Counted from the first letter of the stretch, positions 1-7,986 are shown. The stretch is 64,000 nt of DNA from Streptomyces sp. NBC_01549 (GCF_026339955.1 NZ_JAPEPW010000002.1:1860001-1924000); one strand, 5' to 3'. Program-made: numbers and translations. Notes: generated by a model not told the origin, from the sequence alone.

Positions 1-953
1 TCCTTGCGGACCCGCGCCCGCAGGTCACGCAGACCGGTGCGGACCTTCTGCAACGGGGTAGGCGGGAGGGAGCGCAGCGCGCCCCGCGAGTAGTACCGCT
101 CGACATAGAACTGGATGACGGACACGACGCTCGTGAGGATCAGATACCAGGCGGTGGCGACAAGCAGCAGCGGCACGATGTCGCCGGGGTAGGTGGAGCC
201 CATGCTCTGCACCGAGCCGAAGAGGTCGAGCAGCGAGACGTAGAAGACCAGCGAGGTTCCCTTGATCAGGCCGATCAGCTGGTTGACGTAGTTGGGGGTG
301 ATGGAGCGCAGTGCCTGCGGGAACACGATCCTCGTGAACTGGTAGCCCTTGGGCAGACCGAGTGCGGAGGCCGCTTCGTGCTGGCCCTGGTCGACGGAGA
401 GGATGCCGCCGCGGACCACTTCCGCCGCGTACGCCGCCTCGTTGAGGCTCAGTCCGACAACCGCGACGACCATGTCGGTGGCGAGCCGGGACTCGTCGAA
501 GGTGAGGAAGGCGGGGCCGAAGGGGACGCCGAGGCTCAGCGTCTTGTAGAGCGCGCTGAAGTTGTAGAGGAAGAGCAGGACGACGATGAGCGGCACCGAG
601 CGGAACAGCCAGATGTAGACCCAGCTCACCGCGCGCAGTACGGGGCTCCTGGAGAGTCTGGCCAGTGCGAGCAGGATGCCGCCGAGCAGGCCCAACGCGG
701 CGCTGTAGAGGGTCACTTCGAGGGTGATGAGCAGACCGTCGAGGATCGTGGGACGCAGGAACCAGTACTGGAACCGGTCCCACTGGAAGAACGGGTTGGT
801 CGCCAGCCCGTGGACGATCTGGGCGACCACGACGAGCACGATCGCCGAGGCGATCCAGCGGCCGGGGTGGCGCAGGGGCAGTACGCGCTGGGTCGTGGTG
901 AGGCGGGGCTCCGTCGTGCTCAACGGCACGGCGGAGCCCAGGGATTCACTCAT
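1..953 (-). CDS. Amino-acid ABC transporter permease (HisM/GlnP family), C-terminus cut by window edge
   Basis: This is the membrane permease of a polar amino-acid ABC importer. The minus-strand frame from ATG at 953 gives MSESLGSAVPLSTTEPRL..., at least 317 residues, and stays open to base 1. The order of features fits the family: an N-terminal membrane segment near residues 36-52, a periplasmic loop containing NPFFQW, then the core domain with RLSRSP and the EAA-type loop (EAASALGLPKGYQFTRIVFP) that contacts the ATPase. GGAG lies about 5 bases before the ATG. The substrate-binding protein and ATPase are not in the window. A promoter-like pair at 1306-1335 and a Cys-rich leader ORF at 1133-1252 lie upstream, so a cystine or other sulfur amino-acid substrate is a reasonable inference but not proven. 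Confidence 0.9.
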   Translation of the reverse strand, partial: MSESLGSAVPLSTTEPRLTTTQRVLPLRHPGRWIASAIVLVVVAQIVHGLATNPFFQWDRFQYWFLRPTILDGLLITLEVTLYSAALGLLGGILLALARLSRSPVLRAVSWVYIWLFRSVPLIVVLLFLYNFSALYKTLSLGVPFGPAFLTFDESRLATDMVVAVVGLSLNEAAYAAEVVRGGILSVDQGQHEAASALGLPKGYQFTRIVFPQALRSITPNYVNQLIGLIKGTSLVFYVSLLDLFGSVQSMGSTYPGDIVPLLLVATAWYLILTSVVSVIQFYVERYYSRGALRSLPPTPLQKVRTGLRDLRARVRK

Positions 954-977
954 GGAGGGCTCCAACGAATGCGGACA

Positions 978-1008
978 CACCGCCGCCGCGGCCCGTACGA
1001 CGGCGGTG
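978..1008 (-). promoter_or_regulatory. Hairpin in permease leader, just upstream of its start
   Basis: CACCGCCG at 978-985 pairs perfectly with CGGCGGTG at 1001-1008 around a 15-nt loop. In the minus-strand transcript it ends 25 nt before the permease start codon. It could hide the ribosome site or end transcription early, depending on how the upstream Cys-rich ORF is translated. No U-run follows, so a simple intrinsic terminator is less likely. Confidence 0.35.
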
Positions 1009-1132
1009 CGCGCGGGGACAGACGGATGTCAGGGGGGACGGAGGGGGAGGCTCACCGACGGAGCGCCGACAGGGCGGCGGGCGAGGGAGGTTGAGCCGTG
1101 CGGACGTTCAACGCCGCAAAAGGCGGAAGCGG

Positions 1133-1252
1133 TCAGCCCTGACAGAGACAGCGGGCGCCACGGGCGGTACAACACAGTGCGGCGGCGGAGCAGCCGTGGC
1201 GCCGCGGAGCGGTCGTCCCGTCAGCTGCGTACATCGCGTTCACCGTCACCAT
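1133..1252 (-). CDS. Putative Cys-rich leader peptide (39 aa) upstream of the ABC permease
   Basis: The ORF starts at ATG 1252 and encodes MVTVNAMYAADGTTAP... ending HGCSAAALCCTARGARCLCQG minus its first residue. Five cysteines fall in the last 19 residues, far above the usual frequency in GC-rich actinomycete proteins. GAGG lies 5 bases before the start. The ORF lies just downstream of a promoter-like pair and about 180 bases before the permease. An inverted repeat (978-985 with 1001-1008, 8 bp) lies between it and the permease start. Known comparison: Cys-rich upstream ORFs in mycobacteria control sulfur genes by ribosome stalling. Function here is inferred; it could be a chance ORF. Confidence 0.4.
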   Translation of the reverse strand: MVTVNAMYAADGTTAPRRHGCSAAALCCTARGARCLCQG

Positions 1253-1305
1253 TCCGCCTCGTTGGGCCTCACACGTACCGGAATCGATCCGGCCCGATGC
1301 GGCGT

Positions 1306-1335
1306 AAGTTAGACACGGCCCCAAACGAATGTCAA
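1306..1335 (-). promoter_or_regulatory. Probable housekeeping-type promoter for the leader ORF and permease
   Basis: On the minus strand TTGACA (1330-1335) and TAACTT (1306-1311) are separated by 18 bp. This is close to a sigma-HrdB/sigma-70 consensus in an otherwise GC-rich gap. It would start transcription near 1299, leaving a leader of about 345 nt before the permease ATG, which contains the Cys-rich ORF. Confidence 0.5.
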
Positions 1336-1604
1336 CGCGCACCGGCCGGAATGACCACGTCGTGAGACCGCGCATATGCCTTCTTGACGGCTCCGCGGAC
1401 CACACCGAGACTGACAGGGACGGTCACGATTGTCAGCGCCCGTCGTGCGGGGTTCTCCCGTTCGACGCGGTTATCGGCCCCGGCCCGCTGACAGGCAACC
1501 CTTCCACCGCGACGGGGTGCCCCGGGTGACGACCGGGTCCCGCCGGAGCGGCGGGACAAGCGTGGTCTCGCCTCTCGCGAGCCCCGGACACGGGAGCGAT
1601 GGGA

Positions 1605-1679
1605 ATGGCCAGGAGGAGCACCAGCGGTCTGACCAGGCGCCTGCACATCGATCTGCAGCGGGTCTCCAGCGCCTACTAG
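1605..1679 (+). CDS. Actinobacterial leader peptide of the RRLHIDLQRVSS type
   Basis: The 24-residue ORF reads MARRSTSGLTRRLHIDLQRV followed by SSAY. It matches the short putative leader peptides (core RRxHxDLxRxxS, usually ending in Cys) found ahead of sulfur-assimilation and transport genes in Streptomyces. GGGAG at 1592-1596 sits 8 bases before this ATG; the alternative ATG at 1599 is too close to it. The usual terminal Cys is replaced by Tyr. It lies 126 bases before the GST-like gene and probably acts in cis through translation. The family role is known only by association; the link to this gene is inferred. Confidence 0.75.
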   Translation: MARRSTSGLTRRLHIDLQRVSSAY

Positions 1680-1684
1680 TCACA

Positions 1685-1731
1685 CGGTCCGTCCGTCGAG
1701 TCCGGCATGTCCCACGATCCGGACCGGTCCG
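1685..1731 (+). promoter_or_regulatory. Competing hairpins between leader peptide and GST-like gene
   Basis: CGGTCCG at 1685-1691 can pair with CGGACCG at 1720-1726, whereas GTCCGG at 1700-1705 can pair with CCGGAC at 1719-1724, and 1720-1731 is itself a palindrome (CGGACCGGTCCG). These structures exclude one another. That is the arrangement expected for leader-peptide attenuation. No poly-U terminator is visible. Confidence 0.35.
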
Positions 1732-1805
1732 TACGTCAGCGCAGTCACTCCGTTCCGCCACCGCCGCCCTGTCGGCTGCGGGGCTTCGACGTTCCCTGGA
1801 GAGTC

Positions 1806-2495
1806 ATGCCCAAGACAGTTTCGCTCGGGGCCCCTCGCCCCCACCGCATCAACAGCCGCATCGGCGTGGGCCTGGCCGGCGGTTTCTACCCGGCGCCGCA
1901 CCGCTATCAGCTGTACCTCTGCGAGGGCTGTCCGCGTTCGCTGCGCATCTCGATCACCCTGGAGCTGCTCGGTCTCCACGACTCGGTCGCCATCACGCTG
2001 CTGACTCTTCCCGCCGAGACACCCGGTGCGTTCGCCGCACTGCGCGGCGCGTACGAGGCCACCTGGCACCACTACGACGGTCCGCTCATCGCGCCCGCAC
2101 TGTGTGACCGTTGGAGCGGAAGGATCGTGAGCAACCACACGCCCGACATCCTGCGCGACCTCGCCGGGCTGCCGACCTGCCGGGACGACGCCCGCCTCCC
2201 CCGGCTGCACCCACCGGCCCTCGTCGCGGACATCGACGTCTTGCGCGAACTCCTCGACCGGGACGTCACCCCCACCGCACCACCGCAGGCGCGCACGACG
2301 GCACTCGAGGCGCTGGACCGCCAACTCGCGGCGAGCGCCTACGCGTTGGGCGACGAGCTGACGGCCGCGGACGTCGACCTCTGGGTGGCCCTGACCCAGC
2401 TCGGCCCGACGGAATCCCTCTCTGGGTACGGTCGACTCCGGGATTACGTACATCGGCTCGACGCCCACCCGGCCTTTCACGGCAAGGTGCGCTGA
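1806..2495 (+). CDS. GST-like protein (glutathionyl-hydroquinone reductase/YqjG-like)
   Basis: A 229-residue protein with an N-terminal thioredoxin-like segment carrying the motif LYLCEGCPRS (Cys39, Cys42-Pro43) and a helical C-terminal half with ALEALDRQLA and the GST-type ADVDLWVAL. The YqjG/ECM4 family has a CPW motif at the same place and uses an active-site Cys to strip glutathione from hydroquinones. Streptomycetes make mycothiol instead, so the thiol partner is uncertain. The family is usually longer (about 320 aa), so this is a short member. I chose ATG 1806, preceded by GGAGAG; an upstream in-frame ATG at 1707 has no good ribosome site and would overlap the leader structures. Confidence 0.7.
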   Translation: MPKTVSLGAPRPHRINSRIGVGLAGGFYPAPHRYQLYLCEGCPRSLRISITLELLGLHDSVAITLLTLPAETPGAFAALRGAYEATWHHYDGPLIAPALCDRWSGRIVSNHTPDILRDLAGLPTCRDDARLPRLHPPALVADIDVLRELLDRDVTPTAPPQARTTALEALDRQLAASAYALGDELTAADVDLWVALTQLGPTESLSGYGRLRDYVHRLDAHPAFHGKVR

Positions 2496-2512
2496 GCGCG
2501 TACGCCAAGGCC

Positions 2513-2543
2513 GCCGGGGCCGGTAGGGCCGCAGGGCCCCGGC
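2513..2543. terminator. Hairpin between convergent GST-like and yceI genes
   Basis: GCCGGGGCC at 2513-2521 pairs with GGCCCCGGC at 2535-2543 around a 13-nt loop. An outer arm pair, 2503-2512 with 2558-2567, extends it. It lies between the two convergent stop codons and could serve both directions, although no T-run follows. Confidence 0.5.
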
Positions 2544-2554
2544 GCCGCGTCGGC

Positions 2555-3070
2555 TCAGGCCTTGGCGCGGGTGAAGACGAGCGTGCTGGTGACCGTCGTC
2601 AGACCGCGGATCATGCCCATCTGGTTCCAGCCCATGTCGAACTGGTCGCGGTCCACGGTGAACTCCGCGGTGAGCGTGACGGTGTCGGCGCTCGCCCCGG
2701 TCACCCGGCCGGTGACGGGCTGCGGCCGGCTGATGCCGCGCACGGTCAGCTGCCCATTGATCTCCACCGTGTCGTCCTGACCGAGGGTGGCGTCGCGGAC
2801 GGCGAAGGTGATCGCGGGGTGGCGGTCGGCGTCGAAGAGGTCGGCGGAGCGGAGGTGCTTGTCCCGCTTGGCGTTCTTGGTGTCCAGGGACGCGACGTCC
2901 AGGGTGATGGTGCCGCGGGCGGTCCCGTCGGGCTGTACCTCACCCTCTCCGGTGACTCCGGTGAAGGTGCCCTTCACGTTGACCATGCCCCACATCGTCT
3001 TGTGCTGGATGGCGACGACGGTACGGGCGGGGTCGAGCTGCCAGAGGCCGGTTTCGACGGCGACGGTCAT
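2555..3070 (-). CDS. YceI family protein
   Basis: A 171-residue YceI-like lipocalin-fold protein: WQLDPARTVVAIQHKTMWG near the N-terminus, the VKGTF and GTITLDVASLDTKNAKRDKHL strands, and the DLFDADRHPAITF segment. YceI proteins bind isoprenoid-like amphiphiles and are often stress-induced. There is no signal peptide, which is normal for the actinobacterial versions. ATG 3070 is the start; longer in-frame readings upstream are shadows. The gene is divergent from a MarR regulator, and the 157-bp gap holds two near-identical palindromes, so repression by that MarR is likely. Confidence 0.9.
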   Translation of the reverse strand: MTVAVETGLWQLDPARTVVAIQHKTMWGMVNVKGTFTGVTGEGEVQPDGTARGTITLDVASLDTKNAKRDKHLRSADLFDADRHPAITFAVRDATLGQDDTVEINGQLTVRGISRPQPVTGRVTGASADTVTLTAEFTVDRDQFDMGWNQMGMIRGLTTVTSTLVFTRAKA

Positions 3071-3160
3071 GTGAGTTCTCCAGACGGTTACGGGCAGTGC
3101 GCAGGGGTGCGCGACGCACAGGGGCGCGCGGCGCACGGGGACTGTGGGGACAACGTGGTT

Positions 3161-3207
3161 ATCCAAATTTGGATGACTCCACGCTAGCCGGTTCTTCAAA
3201 TTTGGAC
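3161..3207. promoter_or_regulatory. Twin MarR operators between yceI and marR
   Basis: ATCCAAATTTGGAT at 3161-3174 is a perfect 14-bp palindrome. TTCAAATTTGGAC at 3195-3207 repeats its core with one mismatch. The centres are about 33 bp apart, close to three helical turns, and the AT-rich sites stand out in the GC-rich sequence. They sit in the divergent promoter region and are probably bound by the adjacent MarR. Confidence 0.7.
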
Positions 3208-3227
3208 AACCGGTAGACTTGGACACT

Positions 3228-3773
3228 ATGGCCGACCCTTCCGCCCCCACTGACCTGCCCGAACATGAGCCGTCGGGCGACGGTGAGCTGCTGCCCACCC
3301 CACTGCGGGCCTGGATGCGTCTGCTGGCGGCGGCCGGGGCGATCGAGCAGCAGCTGCGTGCCCGCGTCAAGGACACCCTCGACGTCTCGCACGACGAGTT
3401 CCTGGTGCTGTGCCTGCTGGCCGACCAGCCCGGGTCCAGCCTGCGGATGACCCAGATCGCGGAACTGCTGGGCCGCCCCAAGACACGGCTGACCTATCAG
3501 GTGGCCTGTCTGCAGCACGCGGGACTGATCACACGGCGCTCGGCGTGCGGCGACCGGCGCGGTATCGAGGTGGCCCTCACGGACAAGGCGCGGCGGCTGC
3601 TGCGCGAGTCCACGGGGCCGCTGGCCGAAGCCGTCTCGCAGGCCATCGCGCAGACGGCCTGCGCGCAGCGGTACGAGGCACTGCACGACCTGTTGCCGCC
3701 CGCACCCCATCCCAGTGCGGACTCCGGGCCGACCCAGGGGGACGACACGACCTCCGAGCAACCGGGGAAGTAG
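3228..3773 (+). CDS. MarR family transcriptional regulator (yceI-linked)
   Basis: A 181-residue MarR protein. The winged helix spans roughly residues 60-130, with MTQIAELLGRPKTRLTYQV as recognition region and the wing SACGDRRGIEVALTDKARRLL. The ATG at 3228 is chosen; a TTG at 3219 would add three residues. Its divergence from yceI and the twin palindromes suggest autoregulation and control of yceI. MarR members of this kind often sense phenolics or peroxides; no ligand can be read here. Confidence 0.9.
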   Translation: MADPSAPTDLPEHEPSGDGELLPTPLRAWMRLLAAAGAIEQQLRARVKDTLDVSHDEFLVLCLLADQPGSSLRMTQIAELLGRPKTRLTYQVACLQHAGLITRRSACGDRRGIEVALTDKARRLLRESTGPLAEAVSQAIAQTACAQRYEALHDLLPPAPHPSADSGPTQGDDTTSEQPGK

Positions 3774-4051
3774 CCCCTTCGGGGCCGAGTTCGCCTTCGG
3801 GCAGGCGGTCAGCGGCGACCGCCCCGTGCCGACTCGTTCTCCCGGCGTTCCCGGGCGGCGCGGTGCCGCTCGCCGCACACCCGGCGGTGCGGGTCGGCGT
3901 CGTGGGCGTCCTCGTGGGCGCGGCGCTCCGTGGCGCTCCACGCGCGGCGCGTCGCTGACCGTCGTATCGTCGCAGCCCGCATCCTGGCCTGGTGCGGGCG
4001 CCCGTACCCGCCCACGCAGGTCCCGCGCCGCCACCCCACCCACGGAGAACC

Positions 4052-5341
4052 ATGGCCGCCGACAGCACGTCCACCGCCGACGACACCCCCGTCCGGGCAC
4101 GCGCCGCCGCGCTCCTGCGTCGCCCCAGGCTGTGGCTGGTGCCGACCGTGCTGTGCGCGCTGCTGGCGTTCCTGCTGTCGCTGCTCTACATGGGCGGCAT
4201 CGTCAACCCGAACGGGGAGCTGCACCACCTGCCCATCGGCATCGTCAACGCCGACCAGGGCAGACCCCTGCCCGGGCAGACCACGAACCTCGGCACACAG
4301 ATCACCCGCTCCGTCATCGCCGACACCTCCGGCAAGGCCGACTGGCAACCCCTCACCCGCGCCCAGACCCAGGAGAAACTGGCCTCCGGCAAGATCTACG
4401 GCGCCCTGGTCGTCCCCGCCGACTTCACCACCACCACCGCCGCCCTCACCACCGCGAACGCCACCACCCGGCCCACCCTGATGGTGCTCACCAACCCCGG
4501 CATGGGCAGCCTCGGCTCCTCGCTCGCCGGCCGGATCACCCAACAGGCCGCCGAGCAGGCCTCCCTGGCCGTCGGCAAGCAGCTGATGGATTCCCCCGCC
4601 ACCGCACAGGCCGACGCCACCACCCGACTCGTGCTGGCCGACCCCGTCGCCGTCACCACCCAGGTCGGCCACCCCATCGGTGACCACAGCGGCCTGGGTC
4701 TGAGCGCCTTCTACTACACCCTGCTCCTCGTCCTCGCCGGATTCCTCGGCGGCAACGTCATCAACAACGGCGTCGACACCGCCCTCGGCTACGCCGACAA
4801 CGAGATCGGCCCCTGGCACACCCGCCGTCCCACCGTGCCCATCAGCCGTACCCAGACACTGCTGCTGAAGATGGCCATGACCGCGGGCATCACCGTCCTC
4901 ACCACCACGCTGGTCATGATCGCGACCGTCGGCATCCTCGGCATGGACGCCTCGCACCTGCCGCTGTTGTGGGTCTACTCCTACTGCGCGTCACTCGCCA
5001 TCGGCCTCGGCGTACAGGCCATCAACGCCGCCTTCGGGGGCATCGGCCAGCTCGTCTCGATGTTCGTGTTCATCGTCCTGGGCCTGCCGTCCTCCGGATC
5101 CACCGTCCCCCTCGAAGCCGTACCCGGCTTCTACCGTTTCCTGAGCGTCTTCGAACCGATGCGCCAACTCAGCGTCGGTGTCCGGGCCATCCTCTTCTTC
5201 GACGCCCGCGGCGACGCCGGTCTCACCCGCGCCTGGATCATGATCGCCGTCGGCTCCGCCCTCGCCCTCCTCTTCGGCCACGCCATGACCCGCTACTACG
5301 ACCGCAAGGGACTGCACCGCTTCACCCCTCAGCCCGCCTGA
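4052..5341 (+). CDS. DUF3533/SNG1-like multi-pass membrane protein (YhgE/Pip-related)
   Basis: A 429-residue membrane protein. One hydrophobic segment lies near residues 28-48 (WLVPTVLCALLAFLLSLLYM). Then comes a large extracytoplasmic domain beginning GIVNPNGELHHLPIGIVNAD, and about five further membrane segments after residue 220 (YYTLLLVLAGFLGG, LPLLWVYSYCASLAIG, LVSMFVFIVLGLP). This layout fits the DUF3533/SNG1 and ABC-2 permease-like group, linked to drug or nitrosoguanidine resistance in fungi. The start ATG follows GGAG by 5 bases. The gap from the MarR stop at 3773 is 278 bases with no gene. Substrate unknown. Confidence 0.8.
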   Translation: MAADSTSTADDTPVRARAAALLRRPRLWLVPTVLCALLAFLLSLLYMGGIVNPNGELHHLPIGIVNADQGRPLPGQTTNLGTQITRSVIADTSGKADWQPLTRAQTQEKLASGKIYGALVVPADFTTTTAALTTANATTRPTLMVLTNPGMGSLGSSLAGRITQQAAEQASLAVGKQLMDSPATAQADATTRLVLADPVAVTTQVGHPIGDHSGLGLSAFYYTLLLVLAGFLGGNVINNGVDTALGYADNEIGPWHTRRPTVPISRTQTLLLKMAMTAGITVLTTTLVMIATVGILGMDASHLPLLWVYSYCASLAIGLGVQAINAAFGGIGQLVSMFVFIVLGLPSSGSTVPLEAVPGFYRFLSVFEPMRQLSVGVRAILFFDARGDAGLTRAWIMIAVGSALALLFGHAMTRYYDRKGLHRFTPQPA

Positions 5342-5371
5342 TCCCGCGGGACGTCACGGGGCGAGTCCTCG

Positions 5372-5749
5372 TCAGGATCCGGTCGTGGCGTTCGGGTCCC
5401 GCAGGCGCCGGACGGTTCCGCCGACCTTCGCACGCAACGGTTCCAGGACCTCCGGCTGTGCGCTGATCGCCCAGCGCGGGCCGACGAGAAACGTCCCGCC
5501 GTAGGCGGCGCTGTCCAGCCAGGTCAGTTTGTACCGCTCTTCGGGGAACGTCGTGATGAGGTAGTCGCCGGTCTCCGTGTGGCAGGCACCCTCGCGGAGT
5601 TCCCTCGCCTCGATGCGGATCGTGACCTTGCATCCGGTGAGGTTCGCGAGCACCTCGACGTCCGCGGGCGCCACCACCTCGACGGCGCCGGCCTTCTTCG
5701 AGGCCTTGCGCTCGGCCGCCGCCTCCTCCCCTCCGGCGTCGCAGCCCAC
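5372..5749 (-). CDS. Hypothetical protein, possibly a lipoprotein missing its signal peptide
   Basis: From GTG 5749 the frame gives 125 residues: VGCDAGGEEAAAERKASKKA, then a compact domain with VLANLTGCKVTIRIEARELR, DYLITTFPEERYKLTW and GTFLVGPRWAIS. The GCDAGG start resembles the residues around a lipobox Cys, but no hydrophobic signal segment lies upstream in this frame, and the ribosome site is poor. It may be a lipoprotein gene whose 5' end was lost or frameshifted. I do not recognise the domain. Confidence 0.5.
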   Translation of the reverse strand: MGCDAGGEEAAAERKASKKAGAVEVVAPADVEVLANLTGCKVTIRIEARELREGACHTETGDYLITTFPEERYKLTWLDSAAYGGTFLVGPRWAISAQPEVLEPLRAKVGGTVRRLRDPNATTGS

Positions 5750-5918
5750 GGCGGTCGGCTCGGGGTGCCCCCGGTGCGACCTTCCGTTCGTTCGGTCAGA
5801 CCGGCCGCACCCCTCCTCACCTCCGGCCCGGCGGGCGTCAGCCTGGCCGAGCCGCGCAGGCGACTCCCCTTCGCCCGGACCGGGGAGCCCTCCGTTCCAC
5901 ACCGGACCCACCGCTGGA

Positions 5919-6443
5919 TCAGGCCGAGTGGGCAGCCCCGGCCGGCTGGCGGGGGGCCTCCTCGTCCTCGATGGCGTAGGAGAGGAAGTCGTCCACCATC
6001 CGGTGGAACAGGGTGGCGAGCTGCTGCAGTTCCTGCGGCGACCAGTCCGCCAGAGCCATCTGCATACCCCGCGTGCTCGCCTCGCGAATGCGGTTGACCG
6101 CCTCCTCGCCCGCCGGGGTGATCTGGATGCGCTGCGCACGGCGGTCGTCGGGGTCCGGCACCCGGGTCACGAGACCGGCCTTCTGCAACTGCTGCACCTG
6201 GCGGGTGACATGAGAAGCCTCCACGGCCAGCCGGGCCGCGAGCTCACCGGGGCGCATGGGCTCGGAGTCGGCGATCTGCCGCAGCAGCGCCGTGGCGGCA
6301 CGGTCCAGCGCCACCCCGGCCAGCGCCATCAGCCGATCGTGCTGGCGGATCCCTCTGGCCAGGTAGGTGACGCGGCTCAGGGCGCGCTCGATCTCCTGCA
6401 TGGCGGCCGAGACGGGAACCTCTGCGGGCGGCGGTGTGGGCAT
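5919..6443 (-). CDS. MarR family transcriptional regulator
   Basis: A 174-residue MarR protein with winged-helix sequence MRPGELAARLAVEASHVTRQ, wing DPDDRRAQRIQITPAGEEAV and a C-terminal dimer helix (LQQLATLFHRMVDDFL). The ATG at 6443 follows a promoter region with three direct copies of a 16-17 bp dyad, so it is probably autoregulated. The gene at 6846 reads the other way some 400 bp off and may share the control. Confidence 0.9.
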   Translation of the reverse strand: MPTPPPAEVPVSAAMQEIERALSRVTYLARGIRQHDRLMALAGVALDRAATALLRQIADSEPMRPGELAARLAVEASHVTRQVQQLQKAGLVTRVPDPDDRRAQRIQITPAGEEAVNRIREASTRGMQMALADWSPQELQQLATLFHRMVDDFLSYAIEDEEAPRQPAGAAHSA

Positions 6444-6463
6444 GGCCCAAGTCTAGCATCTAA

Positions 6464-6537
6464 TTGCCTGAGTCAAGTAACTTAGCAACCACTTGCTTGA
6501 CTCAAGTACTTCACATATGCTTGCCTGACTCAAGTAA
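6464..6537. promoter_or_regulatory. Three tandem operators upstream of MarR
   Basis: TTGCCTGAGTCAAGTAA (6464-6480), TTGCTTGACTCAAGTA (6493-6508) and TTGCCTGACTCAAGTAA (6521-6537) repeat at 29- and 28-bp steps. Each contains the partial palindrome TTGA-C-TCAA or its variant. They begin 20 bp before the MarR start and are the natural binding sites for it. Confidence 0.75.
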
Positions 6538-6845
6538 GCCAGTAGCCGGCACGCAGACCGGGGCCTCCTCGAGCGGAGGCGGCCTCGCCACGCCGAACCC
6601 GTGGGGACGGGGGACGGCGCGGTCCCGGGCCCGGCGGCCGGTTCACTCCCCCGTCCGCCGCCGGGCCCGAGGGCACCGACCCGCGTCATCTCTCCCCTGT
6701 CCACCGAGGTCGGCGTCCACCGCGCGTACCGAGCGAAGGAGCACGGCTTGAGCGGCACCGGCCCTGAAGGGCGCGGCGTCATCCACGGCTCGTCCGAGCC
6801 AGAAGCAAGCAACCGCCGCAGCGTCTTGAGAAAGTGAATCCCTCC
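6538..6845. other. Intergenic region, no gene supported
   Basis: About 300 bases between the MarR operators and the alcohol dehydrogenase. Short frames here have no ribosome site or recognisable product. It presumably holds the dehydrogenase promoter; I see no clear -35/-10 pair. Confidence 0.6.
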
Positions 6846-7889
6846 ATGGCCACCATGAAGTCCGTACAGACCGGCCCCGTCGACGCCATCGACGTCGTCG
6901 AGGTCGAGCGCCCCGTCCCCGGTCCCAAGGACGTCCTCATGCGCATCCGTGCCTGCGGCATCTGTGGAACCGACACCTTCTTCCTCCACCTCGGCGGCGC
7001 TCCTTTCGGCCCCGACGGCTCCATGGTCTCCATCCCCCTCGGGCACGAGCCCGCGGGTGAGATCGTCGAGGTCGGCGCCGAGGTCGAGGGCCTGAAGGTG
7101 GGTGACCGTGTGGTGGTCAACCCCCAGGACGCCCCCTCCGGCATCATCGGCTGCGGCGGCAGGTTCGGCGGGCTCAGCGAGTACCTCCTCATCGAGAACG
7201 CCGAGGCCGGCAAGAGCGTCGCCGTCTTCCCCGGGTCCGTTCCCTTCGACGTCGCCGCCCTCAACGAGCCCATGGCCGTCGCCCGCCACTGCGTCAACCG
7301 GTCCGAGGCCAAGCCCACCGACAAGGTCGTGATCTTCGGCGCCGGGCCGATCGGGCTCGGCGCGGCGATCTGGCTGAAGCTGCGGGGCGTGCGGCACGTC
7401 ACGGTCGCCGACGTCATCCCCGAGCGCTTGGAGACCGCCCTCGCCATCGGTGCCGACGCCGTCATCGACTCCGCCGAGGAGAATGTGACCGAGCGGCTGA
7501 CCGAGTTGCACGGGCAGGCCGCGAACGCACTCGGCCAGCCCCGTCCCGACACCGACATCTACATCGACGCGGCCGGTGTCGCCGCCGTCATCAACACCGC
7601 GGTCGAGTCGGCGAAGTGGGGGGCCAGGCTGGTCATGGTGGCCGTACAGAAGAAGTCCGACGCGATCGATCTCGGCGGGATGCTCCGCAGTGAGCTGACC
7701 CTCATCGCCTCGCAGGGCTACCCCACCGAGATCTTCGAGGTCACCCCCGAACTCATCGAGCACCACGAGCGCTTCGCCAAGCTCATCAGCCACCGTGTTC
7801 CCTTCGGTGACGCCAAGCACGCGTTCGAGCTCGCGTTGACGCCGGGTGCGGCGGAGAAGGTCGTCGTGACCTTCGACGACGAGCGGTAG
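6846..7889 (+). CDS. Zinc-dependent medium-chain alcohol/polyol dehydrogenase
   Basis: A 347-residue MDR-family dehydrogenase. The N-terminal GroES-like half carries CGICGTD (Cys40 as zinc ligand) and GHE (His67-Glu68), plus NEP (Glu141). The Rossmann half carries FGAGPIGLGA near 164-173. The usual four-Cys structural-zinc loop is missing: only one Cys lies in IIGCGG. It resembles butanediol, sorbitol or threonine dehydrogenases; the substrate cannot be assigned. ATG 6846 is chosen; an in-frame GTG at 6834 would add four residues. Confidence 0.85.
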   Translation: MATMKSVQTGPVDAIDVVEVERPVPGPKDVLMRIRACGICGTDTFFLHLGGAPFGPDGSMVSIPLGHEPAGEIVEVGAEVEGLKVGDRVVVNPQDAPSGIIGCGGRFGGLSEYLLIENAEAGKSVAVFPGSVPFDVAALNEPMAVARHCVNRSEAKPTDKVVIFGAGPIGLGAAIWLKLRGVRHVTVADVIPERLETALAIGADAVIDSAEENVTERLTELHGQAANALGQPRPDTDIYIDAAGVAAVINTAVESAKWGARLVMVAVQKKSDAIDLGGMLRSELTLIASQGYPTEIFEVTPELIEHHERFAKLISHRVPFGDAKHAFELALTPGAAEKVVVTFDDER

Positions 7890-7920
7890 TCGGTCTGTCG
7901 GGTGCGGGTGCGTGGGGGCT

Positions 7921-7971
7921 GGTCAACGCGCCCGCGCCCCTCAGAGATCCCGGGGCGCGGGCGCGTTGACC
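7921..7971. terminator. Strong bidirectional terminator
   Basis: A 20-bp perfect inverted repeat (7921-7940 with 7952-7971, GGTCAACGCGCCCGCGCCCC and its complement) around an 11-nt loop. It sits between the convergent dehydrogenase and SMP-30-like genes. Confidence 0.85.
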
Positions 7972-7986
7972 GGTGAACCGGACGGG

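Noticed and set aside
25..783. 252-codon minus frame inside the permease
   Set aside because: Out-of-frame shadow. The permease frame from 953 has clear membrane segments and the EAA loop.
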